In this document: positions 41,841-50,954 of the stretch, piece after piece
Position numbering within the stretch: the first letter of the stretch is position 1
How the letters are laid out: every line of letters begins with the position of its first letter
Source of the DNA: Hyphomicrobiales bacterium
GTDB taxonomy: Bacteria; Pseudomonadota; Alphaproteobacteria; Rhizobiales; Beijerinckiaceae
Reading direction: 5' to 3'
Length of the DNA stretch: 64,000 nucleotides
Assembly: GCA_027484605.1 (NCBI GenBank)
Contig: JAIXSR010000005.1
Coordinates: 88,853-152,852, forward strand
Program-made: the position numbers and the translations under genes
The notes under the pieces: generated by a model
What the model was told of the DNA's origin: nothing
Seen by the model: the letters and a program-made list of their open reading frames with translations, nothing else
Databases searched by the model: none

Positions 41841-42458
41841 CTAGGGTATTCTGCTGGCATTCACAAGCGGAAGCAGCGCTTCGGCCTGCAGCAATTCGTC
41901 CGGGGTGTTCACGTTGAAGAAGGGATCGTGCCCTACGATCGGCCATTCCACGCCTACGCAGCCATAGCGCCCGGTGAAGCGATCGATCTTGCGTTCGCCG
42001 CCCGCAAGCGCGGATCGCAGGTCTTCCCGGCAATCCACCGGCCAGAGCCCGATGACGGGATGTGTCCAGCCACCCGAGGCAGCGCAGGCGAAGCGGCTGC
42101 CGGAATCAACGCGCGCGGAAAGCAGGCGCTGCGCAAGATCCCGCGGGATGAAAGGGCAATCGCCCGGCACCGAGACGATGTCCGTGATCGCCTTGTCCTG
42201 TGCTGCCCAGTCCAGTCCAGCCAGAATGCCGGCAAGGGGTCCGGGATGATCGGACATGGCGTCAGCGGCGACAGGAATATAGTAGCCGGCAAATCGAAAA
42301 GGGTCGTCATTGGCGTTGAGCACCAGGGTTCCTGCCGGCGCTGCCAGCCTTTCAAGGACATGATCGAGGATTGCCCGGTCGCCGAGGCGCTTCAGCGGTT
42401 TGTCGCCACCGCCCATCCGCGTCGCCTTTCCGCCGGCGAGAATGACATAGCCCAACAT
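41841..42458 (-). CDS. mobA: Molybdenum cofactor guanylyltransferase MobA
   Basis: A 205-residue nucleotidyltransferase that transfers GMP to molybdopterin to make MGD. The GTP-binding N-terminus reads GYVILAGGKATRMGGGDKPL, with the Lys of DKPL; SVPGDCPFIP holds the metal-binding aspartate, and WTHPVIGLWP and FFNVNTPDEL complete the family. The ATG at 42458 shares a base with the fdhD stop (TGATG), so it is translationally coupled; a TTG at 42461 is less likely. It completes the MGD pathway with mobB on the opposite strand, although the two genes are not in one operon. Confidence 0.94.
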   Translation of the reverse strand: MLGYVILAGGKATRMGGGDKPLKRLGDRAILDHVLERLAAPAGTLVLNANDDPFRFAGYYIPVAADAMSDHPGPLAGILAGLDWAAQDKAITDIVSVPGDCPFIPRDLAQRLLSARVDSGSRFACAASGGWTHPVIGLWPVDCREDLRSALAGGERKIDRFTGRYGCVGVEWPIVGHDPFFNVNTPDELLQAEALLPLVNASRIP

Positions 42459-43333
42459 CAATCCTCCGCGCCCTTGCGGCGGTTCCGCGCCGATTCCTCG
42501 GCAACATAGGCAAGATCCTGGTCATGGATCAGCCGTTCCTGACCCGAGAGCACGATGAAGCGTTTTCCGCGTGCCCGCCCGATCAGCGTCAGACCGGCCT
42601 TCCGCGCCAGTTCGACGCCCCAGGCCGTGAAGCCTGAACGGGAAACGAGCACGGGAATGCCCATGCGAACGGTCTTGATCACCATCTCCGACGTCAACCG
42701 GCCGGTGGTGTAGAAGATCTTGTCCGCCGGATCGACATCGTGGCGATACATATAGCCGGCAATCTTGTCGACGGCATTGTGCCGTCCGACATCTTCCAGA
42801 TAGACCAGCGGCCTGTCCTCGCGCGCGAGAATCGAGCCGTGAATGGCACCGGATTCGAGATAAAGCGACGGTGTCTGGTTGATCTTGTGCGTCAGATGAT
42901 AGAGCCAGGACGTGCGGAGGGGTGTCTGCGGGAGTCGGGCATTCTCGATCACATCCATCAGATCGCCGAACACCGTGCCCTGCGCACAGCCGGAGGTCTG
43001 GACCTTCTTCTTCAGCTTCTCCTCGAAGTCGGTTTCGGTTGCCGTCCGGACGACGACAACACCGAGATCCTCGTCGTACTCGACGGCGGTGACCTCCGTT
43101 TCCGGTGCCAGCATGTTCTGGTTCAGCAGGTAGCCGAGCGCGAGATATTCGGGATAGTCGCCGATCGTCATCATGGTGACGATCTCGCGGGCATTGAGGA
43201 AGAGCGTGAGCGCCCGCTCCACCGTCACCCGGGTTTCGATGGCTGCCCCGGTTTCGTCATGGCCGGAAACCGCCTCGGAGAGGCGAGGATCGGCCGGGTC
43301 GGGCCTGAGCCAGTAATCCTTCAGGAAATCCAT
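42458..43333 (-). CDS. fdhD: Formate dehydrogenase accessory sulfurtransferase FdhD
   Basis: A 291-residue cytoplasmic protein that moves a sulfur atom from IscS-type donors to bis-MGD in FdhA, giving active enzyme. Visible are ALTLFLNAREIVTMMTIGDYPEYLALGYLL, of which the first part is the FdhD opening, the loop cysteine in VQTSGCAQGTVFG, EDVGRHNAVDKIAGY and a C-terminal ISRSG-like VLVSRSGFTAWG. Here one loop cysteine is seen where E. coli has two. It lies divergent from no gene and upstream of mobA. It serves fdhA, though it lies on the other strand. Confidence 0.94.
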   Translation of the reverse strand: MDFLKDYWLRPDPADPRLSEAVSGHDETGAAIETRVTVERALTLFLNAREIVTMMTIGDYPEYLALGYLLNQNMLAPETEVTAVEYDEDLGVVVVRTATETDFEEKLKKKVQTSGCAQGTVFGDLMDVIENARLPQTPLRTSWLYHLTHKINQTPSLYLESGAIHGSILAREDRPLVYLEDVGRHNAVDKIAGYMYRHDVDPADKIFYTTGRLTSEMVIKTVRMGIPVLVSRSGFTAWGVELARKAGLTLIGRARGKRFIVLSGQERLIHDQDLAYVAEESARNRRKGAED

Positions 43334-43434
43334 GGTCCTTCATCCGGTCCACCGCGATTTGCGGCAGGCACCATACCGCATGCCATCTCAAAGGACAGAG
43401 GGATGCAGCGCGCCGTTGCCGCAGGGAGCCGGGG

Positions 43435-43971
43435 TCAGTTGAACTGGACGATCCGCGCGGAAACGGCCCGTGCGAGAACCAGCGTCGGCAGGGAGAAGAG
43501 GGCGTCCGGCGCACCGGAGGGGCAAAGCACGCGGGCAAAGCGCGTCAGGCCGATATCCATCAGCACGGGAACCCGGTTCTGGTGCCCGAGAGGCGGCACG
43601 CAGCCCATCGGATAGCCGGTGAAGCGCAGGGTGAAATCGGCATCGGCCCGCTGCAGGTTCTCGCCGACCATCGGTCCGAGAACGCGGTCATTGATCCGCG
43701 TGGCTGCGGAATGGAGGATCAGGAAGTTCTTCTTGGTGGCCTTGCCGCGCATCAGCATGGCCTGCACGACGAAATTCACATCGCAACCGCAGGCTTCGGC
43801 AATTTCATCAGCGGCGGTCATCGGGCGAGGGAGCATCTTCAGCGTGTAGGGAATCGCGGCGCGATCCATTGCTTCGGCCACGCGCCGCACGATGGCCGGC
43901 GCGGCTGCCACATCTGCGCCAGTCGCGGGCTGGTGGTCGCTCAGAAGGTCAATGGGTTGTGCGGCGGTCAC
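43435..43971 (-). CDS. YbaK/aminoacyl-tRNA deacylase family protein
   Basis: A 178-residue protein of the YbaK/ProX deacylase fold, which clears mischarged tRNAs such as Cys-tRNA(Pro). Recognisable stretches are IPYTLKMLPRPMTAADEIAEA, VVQAMLMRGKATKKNFLILHSAATRIN (shortened here), and the late GYPMGCVPPLGH with the family's Gly-x-x-Pro-P-x-G pattern. The start is GTG at 43971. It stands alone, 101 bp upstream of fdhD on the same strand, so it might be read through into fdhD. Which amino acid it acts on is unknown. Confidence 0.85.
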   Translation of the reverse strand: MTAAQPIDLLSDHQPATGADVAAAPAIVRRVAEAMDRAAIPYTLKMLPRPMTAADEIAEACGCDVNFVVQAMLMRGKATKKNFLILHSAATRINDRVLGPMVGENLQRADADFTLRFTGYPMGCVPPLGHQNRVPVLMDIGLTRFARVLCPSGAPDALFSLPTLVLARAVSARIVQFN

Positions 43972-44021
43972 GTGGTCGATCCCCAGCAGTCGAGTAGGAA
44001 CCCACCTTGCTCCCGTGCCGG

Positions 44022-44933
44022 TTAAGGTTTTGTTCCCGGAACCGGAATAACCGGGAAGCAGAAGCCGCCCAGATCGTCGATCTGGCTGTTGCGGCCGGCA
44101 AAGCCGCGGCGCCGCAACTCGAAGCTCCGCATCTCCGGATCGATCCGGATCAGGTGATATTCCGCCTTGTGCAGCGGCGTTCCCGGGACGGCCGAAGCCG
44201 AGCCCACGCCGACGACCGGCACCGGGCCGGTGCGGGACTCGATCACGTTCAGCGAATGCCTGTGGTTATGGCCATGCAGCACGAGCTCCGCGCCGTGCTC
44301 GGCCAGCATCCGCGTGAATTCCTTGTTGTCCTTCAGGCTGCGTCCGAAGCGGGATGCATTCTTCACCGGGGGATGGTGGATCATTACGACGCGGAACAGC
44401 CCGGCCTTCCGGGTGACATCCAGCATATCCGCGAGCGCCTGGCGCTGGGCTCGCCCGACCTTGCCCGTTGCCATGAAGGGAAGAGTGGGGATGCCGGAAT
44501 TCACCCCGATCAGCGCGATGGCGCCGCGCTGGCGGAGATAGGGGAAGGCGTGTTGCTCGGTATCATCGCCGGACATGAAGGGGCTGAACACTGCCGCCAT
44601 GGCCGGCAGCGATTCCCGGATATAGGCATCATGGTTGCCCGGTACGATGCTCACGCGGTCCGGGCCGCCGAGGATTTCCGTGGTCGAGAGGGCCTGCGGG
44701 AACTCGTTTTCGTGGCCGATATTGACGAGGTCACCCGTCAGGGCAATGTGGTCCGGTGCCTGCTGAAGGATATCGCCCATGATCGCGGCCAGCACATCCA
44801 TGTTATGGATGGTGGCGCGGGCGCTGTGCCAGTTCAGCGCGCCGGTCAGCCGCTTGTTCAGCAGCTCCCGGAAGGGGATGCGGGGAAGCGGCCCGATATG
44901 GGGATCGGAGAGATGGGCGAGGGTAAAGGTCAA
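44022..44933 (-). CDS. Calcineurin-like metallophosphoesterase
   Basis: A 303-residue cytoplasmic protein with all five motifs of a dimetal phosphoesterase: Asp10-x-His12 in LSDPHIG, ITGDLVN-like ALTGDLVN, VPGNHDAY, MIHHPP and LHGHNHRHS. Substrates in the family include cyclic nucleotides, lipid head groups and diadenosine phosphates. I place the start at a TTG (44933) because GAGG lies six bases before it and the first motif follows directly. It is divergent from the Nudix gene with 117 bp between. Substrate unknown. Confidence 0.86.
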   Translation of the reverse strand: MTFTLAHLSDPHIGPLPRIPFRELLNKRLTGALNWHSARATIHNMDVLAAIMGDILQQAPDHIALTGDLVNIGHENEFPQALSTTEILGGPDRVSIVPGNHDAYIRESLPAMAAVFSPFMSGDDTEQHAFPYLRQRGAIALIGVNSGIPTLPFMATGKVGRAQRQALADMLDVTRKAGLFRVVMIHHPPVKNASRFGRSLKDNKEFTRMLAEHGAELVLHGHNHRHSLNVIESRTGPVPVVGVGSASAVPGTPLHKAEYHLIRIDPEMRSFELRRRGFAGRNSQIDDLGGFCFPVIPVPGTKP

Positions 44934-45050
44934 GCAGGCCTCGAAACCGATCGCGGCGTCACAGGGCGCGATACGTCCCTGTCGCGTGTAACCCCTTTCC
45001 CGTCAAGCCTCGAAAGGCCGCAGGGGCGGCCTGTTCCCTTCTGGAAACGG

Positions 45051-45497
45051 GTGATTCGCCGGGTTCTGCATTTCTGGTTCTTCCTGTCCCGCGGGATGAC
45101 GCTCGGTGTCCGGGCGATCGTGCTCGATGGCGAGGGCGGCGTCTTCCTCGTGCGGCACACCTACATGCCCGGCTGGCACCTGCCCGGGGGCGGTGTCGAA
45201 TGGGGCCAGAGCGTGCCCGAAGCGCTGGCGATGGAGCTCCGCGAGGAGGGCAATCTCGTGGCGATCAGCCCGCCGGAACTGGTCGGCATCTACTGGAACC
45301 GGCATGTCTCGCCGCGCGACCATGTCGCCATCTACGGAATCCGGCAGGCCCGGCAGTTCGCCCCGCGGCAGCCGGACCGGGAGATCGCCGAGGCGCGGTT
45401 CTTTCCACTGGATGCGCTGCCCGAGGGTGTGACTGCGGGCACGCGGGCCCGTCTTGCGGAGTGGCTCGAGGCCGCGCCGGTTCCGCCCTGCTGGTGA
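45051..45497 (+). CDS. Nudix hydrolase with a partly degenerate Nudix box
   Basis: A 148-residue protein. A hydrophobic N-terminus (VLHFWFFLSRGMTLGVRAIV) leads into a Nudix fold: GVFLVRHTYMPGWHLPGGGVEWG. The Nudix box reads G-GVEWG-Q-x7-ME-L-REE-GN, so the consensus glutamate after the first glycine stretch is Gln, the Arg before the first helix glutamate is Met, and the closing Gly is Asn; the metal-binding Glu-Glu pair remains. I place the start at GTG 45051, as the N-terminal helix is family-typical; ATG 45096 is an alternative. A nucleotide or sugar-nucleotide substrate is likely but unknown. The GNAT gene follows after 42 bp. Confidence 0.8.
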   Translation: MIRRVLHFWFFLSRGMTLGVRAIVLDGEGGVFLVRHTYMPGWHLPGGGVEWGQSVPEALAMELREEGNLVAISPPELVGIYWNRHVSPRDHVAIYGIRQARQFAPRQPDREIAEARFFPLDALPEGVTAGTRARLAEWLEAAPVPPCW

Positions 45498-45539
45498 AAG
45501 CGCTTGACGGCGGCGCCAAGTCCGGTGATCACGCGCGCC

Positions 45540-46040
45540 ATGCAGGGGCTCGAATTCATCATCACCCACCAGAAGCCGAAGGATGAGGAGGCCGTCGAGC
45601 GGTTGCATGCGCGCGCCTTCGGGCCGGGACGCTATGCGCGCACCGCCTTCCGGATCCGCGAGCAGGCGGGGCAGGGGGAAGGCCTCGCCTTCGTGGCGCA
45701 TGTCGGATCGCTGCTTGTCGGCGCGGTTCAGCTGACGCCGATCCGCATCGGGAACAGCCCGGCCTTCATGCTGGGCCCGCTGACCGTGGATCCGCCCTTC
45801 GAGGGCAAGGGAATCGGCCGTGCCCTGCTGGAGCGCTGCGCGCATTCCGCCCGGGCGCTGGGCTCGACGCTGATTCTCCTCGTCGGGGATGAGGCCTATT
45901 ACAAGCGCAGCGGCTACCGGCGCGTGCCGATGGGGCAGATCATCCTGCCCGGTCCGGTTGACCCGATGCGCCTGCTGGCCCTTGAACTCGAACCGGATGC
46001 CCTGGCCACGATGCGTGGCGAGGTCCGGGGCGGGATCTGA
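45540..46040 (+). CDS. GNAT family N-acetyltransferase
   Basis: A 166-residue acetyltransferase of the YhbS-like branch. The acetyl-CoA loop is seen as GPLTVDPPFEGKGIGRALLE (Gln/Arg-x-x-Gly-x-Gly/Ala form), followed by LILLVGDEAYYKRSGY, in which the Tyr-Tyr-x-x-x-Gly is usual for this group. The start is the ATG at 45540. It lies close behind the Nudix gene on the same strand, probably co-transcribed, and converges with the large membrane protein gene that follows. The substrate is unknown. Confidence 0.86.
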   Translation: MQGLEFIITHQKPKDEEAVERLHARAFGPGRYARTAFRIREQAGQGEGLAFVAHVGSLLVGAVQLTPIRIGNSPAFMLGPLTVDPPFEGKGIGRALLERCAHSARALGSTLILLVGDEAYYKRSGYRRVPMGQIILPGPVDPMRLLALELEPDALATMRGEVRGGI

Positions 46041-46053
46041 GCCGAGGCGGCGA

Positions 46054-48159
46054 TCAGCTTCCGGCTGGCCGGCGCCGGCGGAGGCCTTCCGCAAGCCATG
46101 TCGCCAGGATCGGGATCAGCAGCAGCCCCAGCCCGAGGAAGCCCAGCCCGAGCGGCAGCACGCTGACGCCGCGCAGGATGGAGGCTTCGGTCGGGCGCAG
46201 GCCGATATAGTCGCTGCCGCTGAACCGCGTGCCCGACCGGATATCGACAAGGCGGGGCAGGACCAGCGTGCCGTTCGGATAGAGGCGGCGGACGGAGCCG
46301 CCCGTTGATTCCGCGATCGGCGTCAGGTCGGAGACGGTGCTGACGACCTGCCGGAATTCACGCGGGTTCGGCTGGCCCGCATTGATGAAGGCGATGAGGC
46401 CGCCATTCTCGGCCCGGTACAGGCCGGCGCGGCGGATCGCGATCTCGGCGCGCCAGATGCCCGGTTCCGCCTCGCTCAGCGTGACGGGGAGTGCCTCGCC
46501 GGTCGGTTCGAAGATCCGGGCATCACCCGGCGGGCCGCCGATGGTGCGGCGCTCGATCTGGATGCGGCCGGCCGCGACGGAGAGGCGCAGCGCCTCCTCC
46601 TCGAGTTCCGGCTCCTTCATCAGCCAGTGCGACAGGCGGCGGAGCAGGTCGAGATAGGGGCCACCGCCGGCATAGCCACGGGCCCAGAGCCAGACATGGT
46701 CGGAGAGGAACAGGCCGACACGGCCCTTGCCTTCGCGGCGCAATTCCAGCAGCGGCAGGTTGTCGACCCCGTTCAGCAGGCTCTGGCCCTCGCGGCTGCG
46801 GGCAGCAATCTGCCGGAACCAGGGCGACCAGACCGGCGTTCCTTGCGGGCCGGTCGCGCCCTCGAGATTGCGCGTGACCGGGTGTTTGCGGCCGAGATCG
46901 GTGACCTCGGCGCGATAGGCCCGCTCGACGATCGAGCCGGTGGGCTCCGCTGGCATGATCTCGCGCAGCGGGGTGGTGAGCAGGCCGCCCCGCGCCACGA
47001 TTTCCGGCCCGACGGCGAAGAGGATCGCCCCGCCCTCGCGGACATAGCGCACCATGTTCTCGAAATAGAGCGTCGGCAGGAAGGTCTGGTTCGAGTAGCG
47101 GTCGAAGATGATCAGATCGAATTCCGCGATCTTCGTCACGAAAAGCTCGCGCGTGGGGAAGGCGATCAGCGACAATTCGTTGGTCGGCGTGCCGTCCTGT
47201 TTTTCCGGCGGGCGGAGGATGGTGAAATGCACGAGGTCGACATTCGGGTCGGCCTTGAGAAGGTTGCGCCAGGTGCGCTCGCCCGCATGGGGTTCGCCCG
47301 AGACCAGCAGCACGCGGAGCTTCTCGCGCACGCCGTCGATCGGCAGGGCCAGCAGGTTGTTGAGCGCCGTCAATTCGCCCTGGGCTGTCTCGACCGAGAT
47401 CTCGAACAGGTTCATGCCGGCGCGGTCAATGCGCAGGGGAAGCCGCGCCGGCACACCGGCCATGATGTTCCGCGTGCCGAGAACCTGCCCGTTCTGGCGG
47501 ATCGTCATCCGGACAGGGCCAGCCGGCGCGCCCTGGTTCTCGACACGTACCGTGACCGTGACATCCTTGCCGACGATGCCGAAGCGCGGTGCCTCGACCA
47601 GCTCGATGCGCCGGTCGAATTCGCCCGGGCGCCCGGTGACAAGGGCATGGAACGGCGCCGTGAAGGGCAGGCGGGCCCTGTCGGCGGGAATGTCATGCAC
47701 CACGCCATCGGTGATGGCGATCACCCCGGCGAGCCGGTCCTGCGGGATGTCCCGCGTGGCGCCGGCAATGGCATCGAACAGGCGCGTGCCATCGCCGTTG
47801 CCTTCCCGGTCAAAGACCTCGATCAGGCGGATCTCCGTGTTCGGGCGGTCTTTCAGGCTGTCGGTCAGCGCCTTCAGCGCGGCCTCGGTTTCCTGCTGCC
47901 GGTTGCCGATTGTCTGCGAACCCGAGCGATCCACGGCGATGGCAACGATATCGGTCAGCCGGTCGCGCTTCTCGTTGATGATGCGCGGATCGGCCAGCCC
48001 GAAAAGGACGAGGACCAGGGCTGCGAGGCGGATCCAGGCGCCGCGCTTGCCGCGCCAGAGCAGCAGCGCGATGGCGACCAGCCCGACAAGGGCCAGGGCG
48101 GCCAGCACGGGCCATGGCAGGAACGGCGAGAAGGCGAGGCTCCAGCGGTCCGCGCTCAT
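46054..48159 (-). CDS. Membrane protein with VWA-like and glutamine-amidotransferase-like domains, MoxR cluster
   Basis: A 701-residue membrane protein. Two helices at the N-terminus (LPWPVLAALALVGLVAIAL and RLAALVLVLFGLADP) precede a periplasmic part with a VWA-like start (DIVAIAVDRSGSQ, IAITDGVVHD). A class I amidotransferase-like domain follows (LLVSGEPHAGERTWR to YVREGGAILFAVGP), and a single helix closes the protein (LGLGFLGLGLLLIPILATW). It is the last of four overlapping genes headed by moxR. Such proteins are thought to work with MoxR ATPases in folding or metal loading of envelope proteins. The exact role is unknown. Confidence 0.78.
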   Translation of the reverse strand: MSADRWSLAFSPFLPWPVLAALALVGLVAIALLLWRGKRGAWIRLAALVLVLFGLADPRIINEKRDRLTDIVAIAVDRSGSQTIGNRQQETEAALKALTDSLKDRPNTEIRLIEVFDREGNGDGTRLFDAIAGATRDIPQDRLAGVIAITDGVVHDIPADRARLPFTAPFHALVTGRPGEFDRRIELVEAPRFGIVGKDVTVTVRVENQGAPAGPVRMTIRQNGQVLGTRNIMAGVPARLPLRIDRAGMNLFEISVETAQGELTALNNLLALPIDGVREKLRVLLVSGEPHAGERTWRNLLKADPNVDLVHFTILRPPEKQDGTPTNELSLIAFPTRELFVTKIAEFDLIIFDRYSNQTFLPTLYFENMVRYVREGGAILFAVGPEIVARGGLLTTPLREIMPAEPTGSIVERAYRAEVTDLGRKHPVTRNLEGATGPQGTPVWSPWFRQIAARSREGQSLLNGVDNLPLLELRREGKGRVGLFLSDHVWLWARGYAGGGPYLDLLRRLSHWLMKEPELEEEALRLSVAAGRIQIERRTIGGPPGDARIFEPTGEALPVTLSEAEPGIWRAEIAIRRAGLYRAENGGLIAFINAGQPNPREFRQVVSTVSDLTPIAESTGGSVRRLYPNGTLVLPRLVDIRSGTRFSGSDYIGLRPTEASILRGVSVLPLGLGFLGLGLLLIPILATWLAEGLRRRRPAGS

Positions 48160-50954
48160 TGGCCGAGCCTCTCGAGAAGGGCCGGCACATGGACCTGGTC
48201 GGCCTTGTAATTGCCCGTCATCACATACATCACGATGTTGACTCCGGTGCGGTAGGCCATTTCGCGCTGGCGCGGCTCGCCGGGCACGAGCGGGAACATC
48301 GGGCTGCCGAGGCGATCCACGGCCCAGGCCGATGCGAGGTCATTCGAGGTGATGATGATCGGCGAGACACGGTCACCGGCGCGGGCAGGCGTCTTCGCAT
48401 CGCGGGTGCCGGAGAGCGTCTCGACCCAGGTATCGCCGGCGGCATAACGGCCGACGAAACGGTCCAGCAGGTAGAAGGTCTTGGTGAGCACGTGATCCTG
48501 CGGGATCGGCTCCAGCGCCGGGATATCGAGCGAGGCGAGCATGGCGCGCAGGGCGCGGGTTTCGGCGGTGGGCATGCCCCCGGGCCGCTGCACGAAGGCA
48601 TCGCGCGTGTCGAAGATCACCGTGCCGCCCTGCTTCATGAAGGTGTCGATGGCGCGGATGGCCCGCTCCGGCGGAGGGGCCTGGCCGGCAAGGATCGGCC
48701 AGTAGATCATCGAATAGAAGACGAGCTCGTCGCGCGAAGGGTCGAGGCCGATCGGCTCGTCCAGCGAGAGCGAGGTGCGCTGCTGCAGGATCTGGCTCAG
48801 GCCAGCAAGGCCCGCGCGGCTTGCCTCGTCGATGCGGGAATCGCCGGTGATCACATAGGCGAGGCGCGGCCTGAGGCTCGAGCGCATATCCTCCTGCCGG
48901 ATCGAGCGGAGATCCGGCCCTTGCCCTTGTGCCTGGGCGAAGCCGGGGACAGGCGCAGCGAGCGAAAGCAAGCCGATGCCGAGGAGCAGGGCTGCCGCCC
49001 GGGCCGCGAGGCGGCCGCGCGCGAGCAGGGCGCCGGCCAGCCCGCCGAGCAGGGCGACGGCGATGGCATCGGCGATGAACAGCGTGGCGGCGAGCAGCAT
49101 GAGCCAGGGGCGGAAATCGACGGCCGTGCCTTCTGACAGGGCCGTCACGCGCGCATTGCCGAAGCGGATCGGTTCCAGCGCCGTGGCCAGGGTCAGCGCG
49201 TTGACGGCCAGGCCGGCTTCGGCGGGACCGTAGAAGCCCGGCGGGTGATCCGCCGTGCCCGGCTGGGCATAGCGCGGATCGACAGGGCGTGCCGTGGGCG
49301 AGGCGCCGCCGAGCTGGCCGAACCCGTCCAGTGTATTGCGGGCGGCGAGGCGCTCGCGCCCGGTCGTGGAGGCGGCATCGCCGGCGCCGCTGCTCTTCGC
49401 AACCAGCAGGGTCCGGCGCAGCATGTCGACGAAGGCGCCCGACAGCGGCAGCGTCGACCAGCTGGTATCGCCGGTGACGTGGAACAGAACGATATGGCCC
49501 TTGCCCCGGGCGATGCCGGTGACGAGCGGCGTGCCATCCTCCAGCACGGCCCAGCTGGCGCGGCTCAGTTCGGCATCGGGTTCGGCGAGGACCTGCCGCT
49601 CGACCTGGATGTCGGTGCTGGGGGCGAGGCCGAAAAAGGGCGAGGCCTCGGGATAGGCGCCGAGGCGGCGCGGCTTGTCCCAGGACAGGGCGCCGCCGAG
49701 GATCCGGCCGCCGCGGCGAAGCTTGACCGGCAGCAGATCGTCGGAGGCGGCGGCGAGGCCGGGCCCGGCGAAGCGGATCAGCATGCCGCCATTCTCGACG
49801 AAACGGGTGATCGAGGCCGCGGTCTCGCCCGCCAGCGTGCCGATATCGACGAGGACCAGCACGTCCGGCCGTTCCTCCAGCGCACGGGCAACGGGATCGG
49901 GCACGCCACGCGGCGGCTCGCGCAGATCGGCGAAGGGCTGCAGGGCCCGGCTGACGAAATAGCGGGCCGAAACAAGAGGCTGCGCCGTATCGGTGGTCTC
50001 GCCGGAAATCAGGGCCACGCGGCGGCGGCGATGCGCCGAATCCAGAAGATGCACGGCGCCGGCATGTTTCTCGTCGGCGATTTCCAGCCGGGTGATGTCA
50101 TTGACCAGCTCGATCGGCAGGGCCAGCCGGGCGCGGGCCTCGCGGGAATCCCCGGTCAGGGCGAAGGTTGTGTCGCCGAGGAGGCGGCCCTTGTCGTCAT
50201 AGGCGCGGATCAGGCCCTGCCGGGCCTGCCCCGTGGCAACGGGGCGGCGGATGACGGCCTCGAGCCCCTCGGCATTCTGCGTCAGGCCGGACAGGGCCAG
50301 GACGGACGATGGCTGCATGGCGATGATGTCGAGCCGGGCCCCGGCGGCGGCGATGAAACGCTCGACGCTGCCCGCGTCCTCGCCCTGCCTGATGCCATCG
50401 CTGATCCAGACGATGCTGGCATTGCTGCCGGCGGCGAGCGCCGTGTCGAAGGCCACCTCACGCTGCGGGGAATAGGGCTTCGGCCTCAGCGAGAGCAAGC
50501 GGCTCAGCGCCGTGGCCGCGGTTTCGGGCTGGAGGCTTGGCCGGTCCTCGCTCGTGCCGATCACCTGGACCGGGCGGCTCGCCGCCCCCTCGATCAGGGC
50601 CTGCGCGCGGGAGATCCGGGTCGGCCAGTCACCGGCGGCGGCCCAGCCATCATCGACGAGCACGATCAGCGGGCCGGTGCCAGGTGCGAGCTGCAGGTCC
50701 TGGTTTGGTTGCCAGCGCGGGCCGGCCACAGCCAGGATCACCGCCGCGGCGGCAAGCAGCCGCAGCACCAGCAGCCACCAGGGCGTGCGTGCGGGTTCGC
50801 GCTCCTTGCCGAGAATGTCCTTCACGAGCGGCAGGGTCGGCAGCGGCAGCCGGCGCGGGGGCGGCGGTGTGATGCGCAGCAGGAACAGGATTGCCGGAAG
50901 GGCGACAAGGGCGATCAGCGCCAGCGGCGCGAGGAAGGAGAGGCCGGCCATCAT
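48156..50954 (-). CDS. BatA-type and DUF4159 domain membrane protein, MoxR cluster
   Basis: A 932-residue protein. It begins with a BatA N-terminal pair of helices (GLSFLAPLALIALVALPAILF, shortened, and a second at about 58-76), followed by a VWA-like region (LIVLVDDGWAAAGDW). A helical membrane stretch lies near residues 610-690. The last 220 residues are a DUF4159 domain, with PRLAYVITGDSRIDEASRAG and ELVFYSMIYWPIL. The start is the ATG at 50954, overlapping the DUF58 stop by four bases; the longer frame to 51632 is antisense-like extension. It overlaps the next gene by four, too. Confidence 0.83.
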   Translation of the reverse strand: MMAGLSFLAPLALIALVALPAILFLLRITPPPPRRLPLPTLPLVKDILGKEREPARTPWWLLVLRLLAAAAVILAVAGPRWQPNQDLQLAPGTGPLIVLVDDGWAAAGDWPTRISRAQALIEGAASRPVQVIGTSEDRPSLQPETAATALSRLLSLRPKPYSPQREVAFDTALAAGSNASIVWISDGIRQGEDAGSVERFIAAAGARLDIIAMQPSSVLALSGLTQNAEGLEAVIRRPVATGQARQGLIRAYDDKGRLLGDTTFALTGDSREARARLALPIELVNDITRLEIADEKHAGAVHLLDSAHRRRRVALISGETTDTAQPLVSARYFVSRALQPFADLREPPRGVPDPVARALEERPDVLVLVDIGTLAGETAASITRFVENGGMLIRFAGPGLAAASDDLLPVKLRRGGRILGGALSWDKPRRLGAYPEASPFFGLAPSTDIQVERQVLAEPDAELSRASWAVLEDGTPLVTGIARGKGHIVLFHVTGDTSWSTLPLSGAFVDMLRRTLLVAKSSGAGDAASTTGRERLAARNTLDGFGQLGGASPTARPVDPRYAQPGTADHPPGFYGPAEAGLAVNALTLATALEPIRFGNARVTALSEGTAVDFRPWLMLLAATLFIADAIAVALLGGLAGALLARGRLAARAAALLLGIGLLSLAAPVPGFAQAQGQGPDLRSIRQEDMRSSLRPRLAYVITGDSRIDEASRAGLAGLSQILQQRTSLSLDEPIGLDPSRDELVFYSMIYWPILAGQAPPPERAIRAIDTFMKQGGTVIFDTRDAFVQRPGGMPTAETRALRAMLASLDIPALEPIPQDHVLTKTFYLLDRFVGRYAAGDTWVETLSGTRDAKTPARAGDRVSPIIITSNDLASAWAVDRLGSPMFPLVPGEPRQREMAYRTGVNIVMYVMTGNYKADQVHVPALLERLGQ

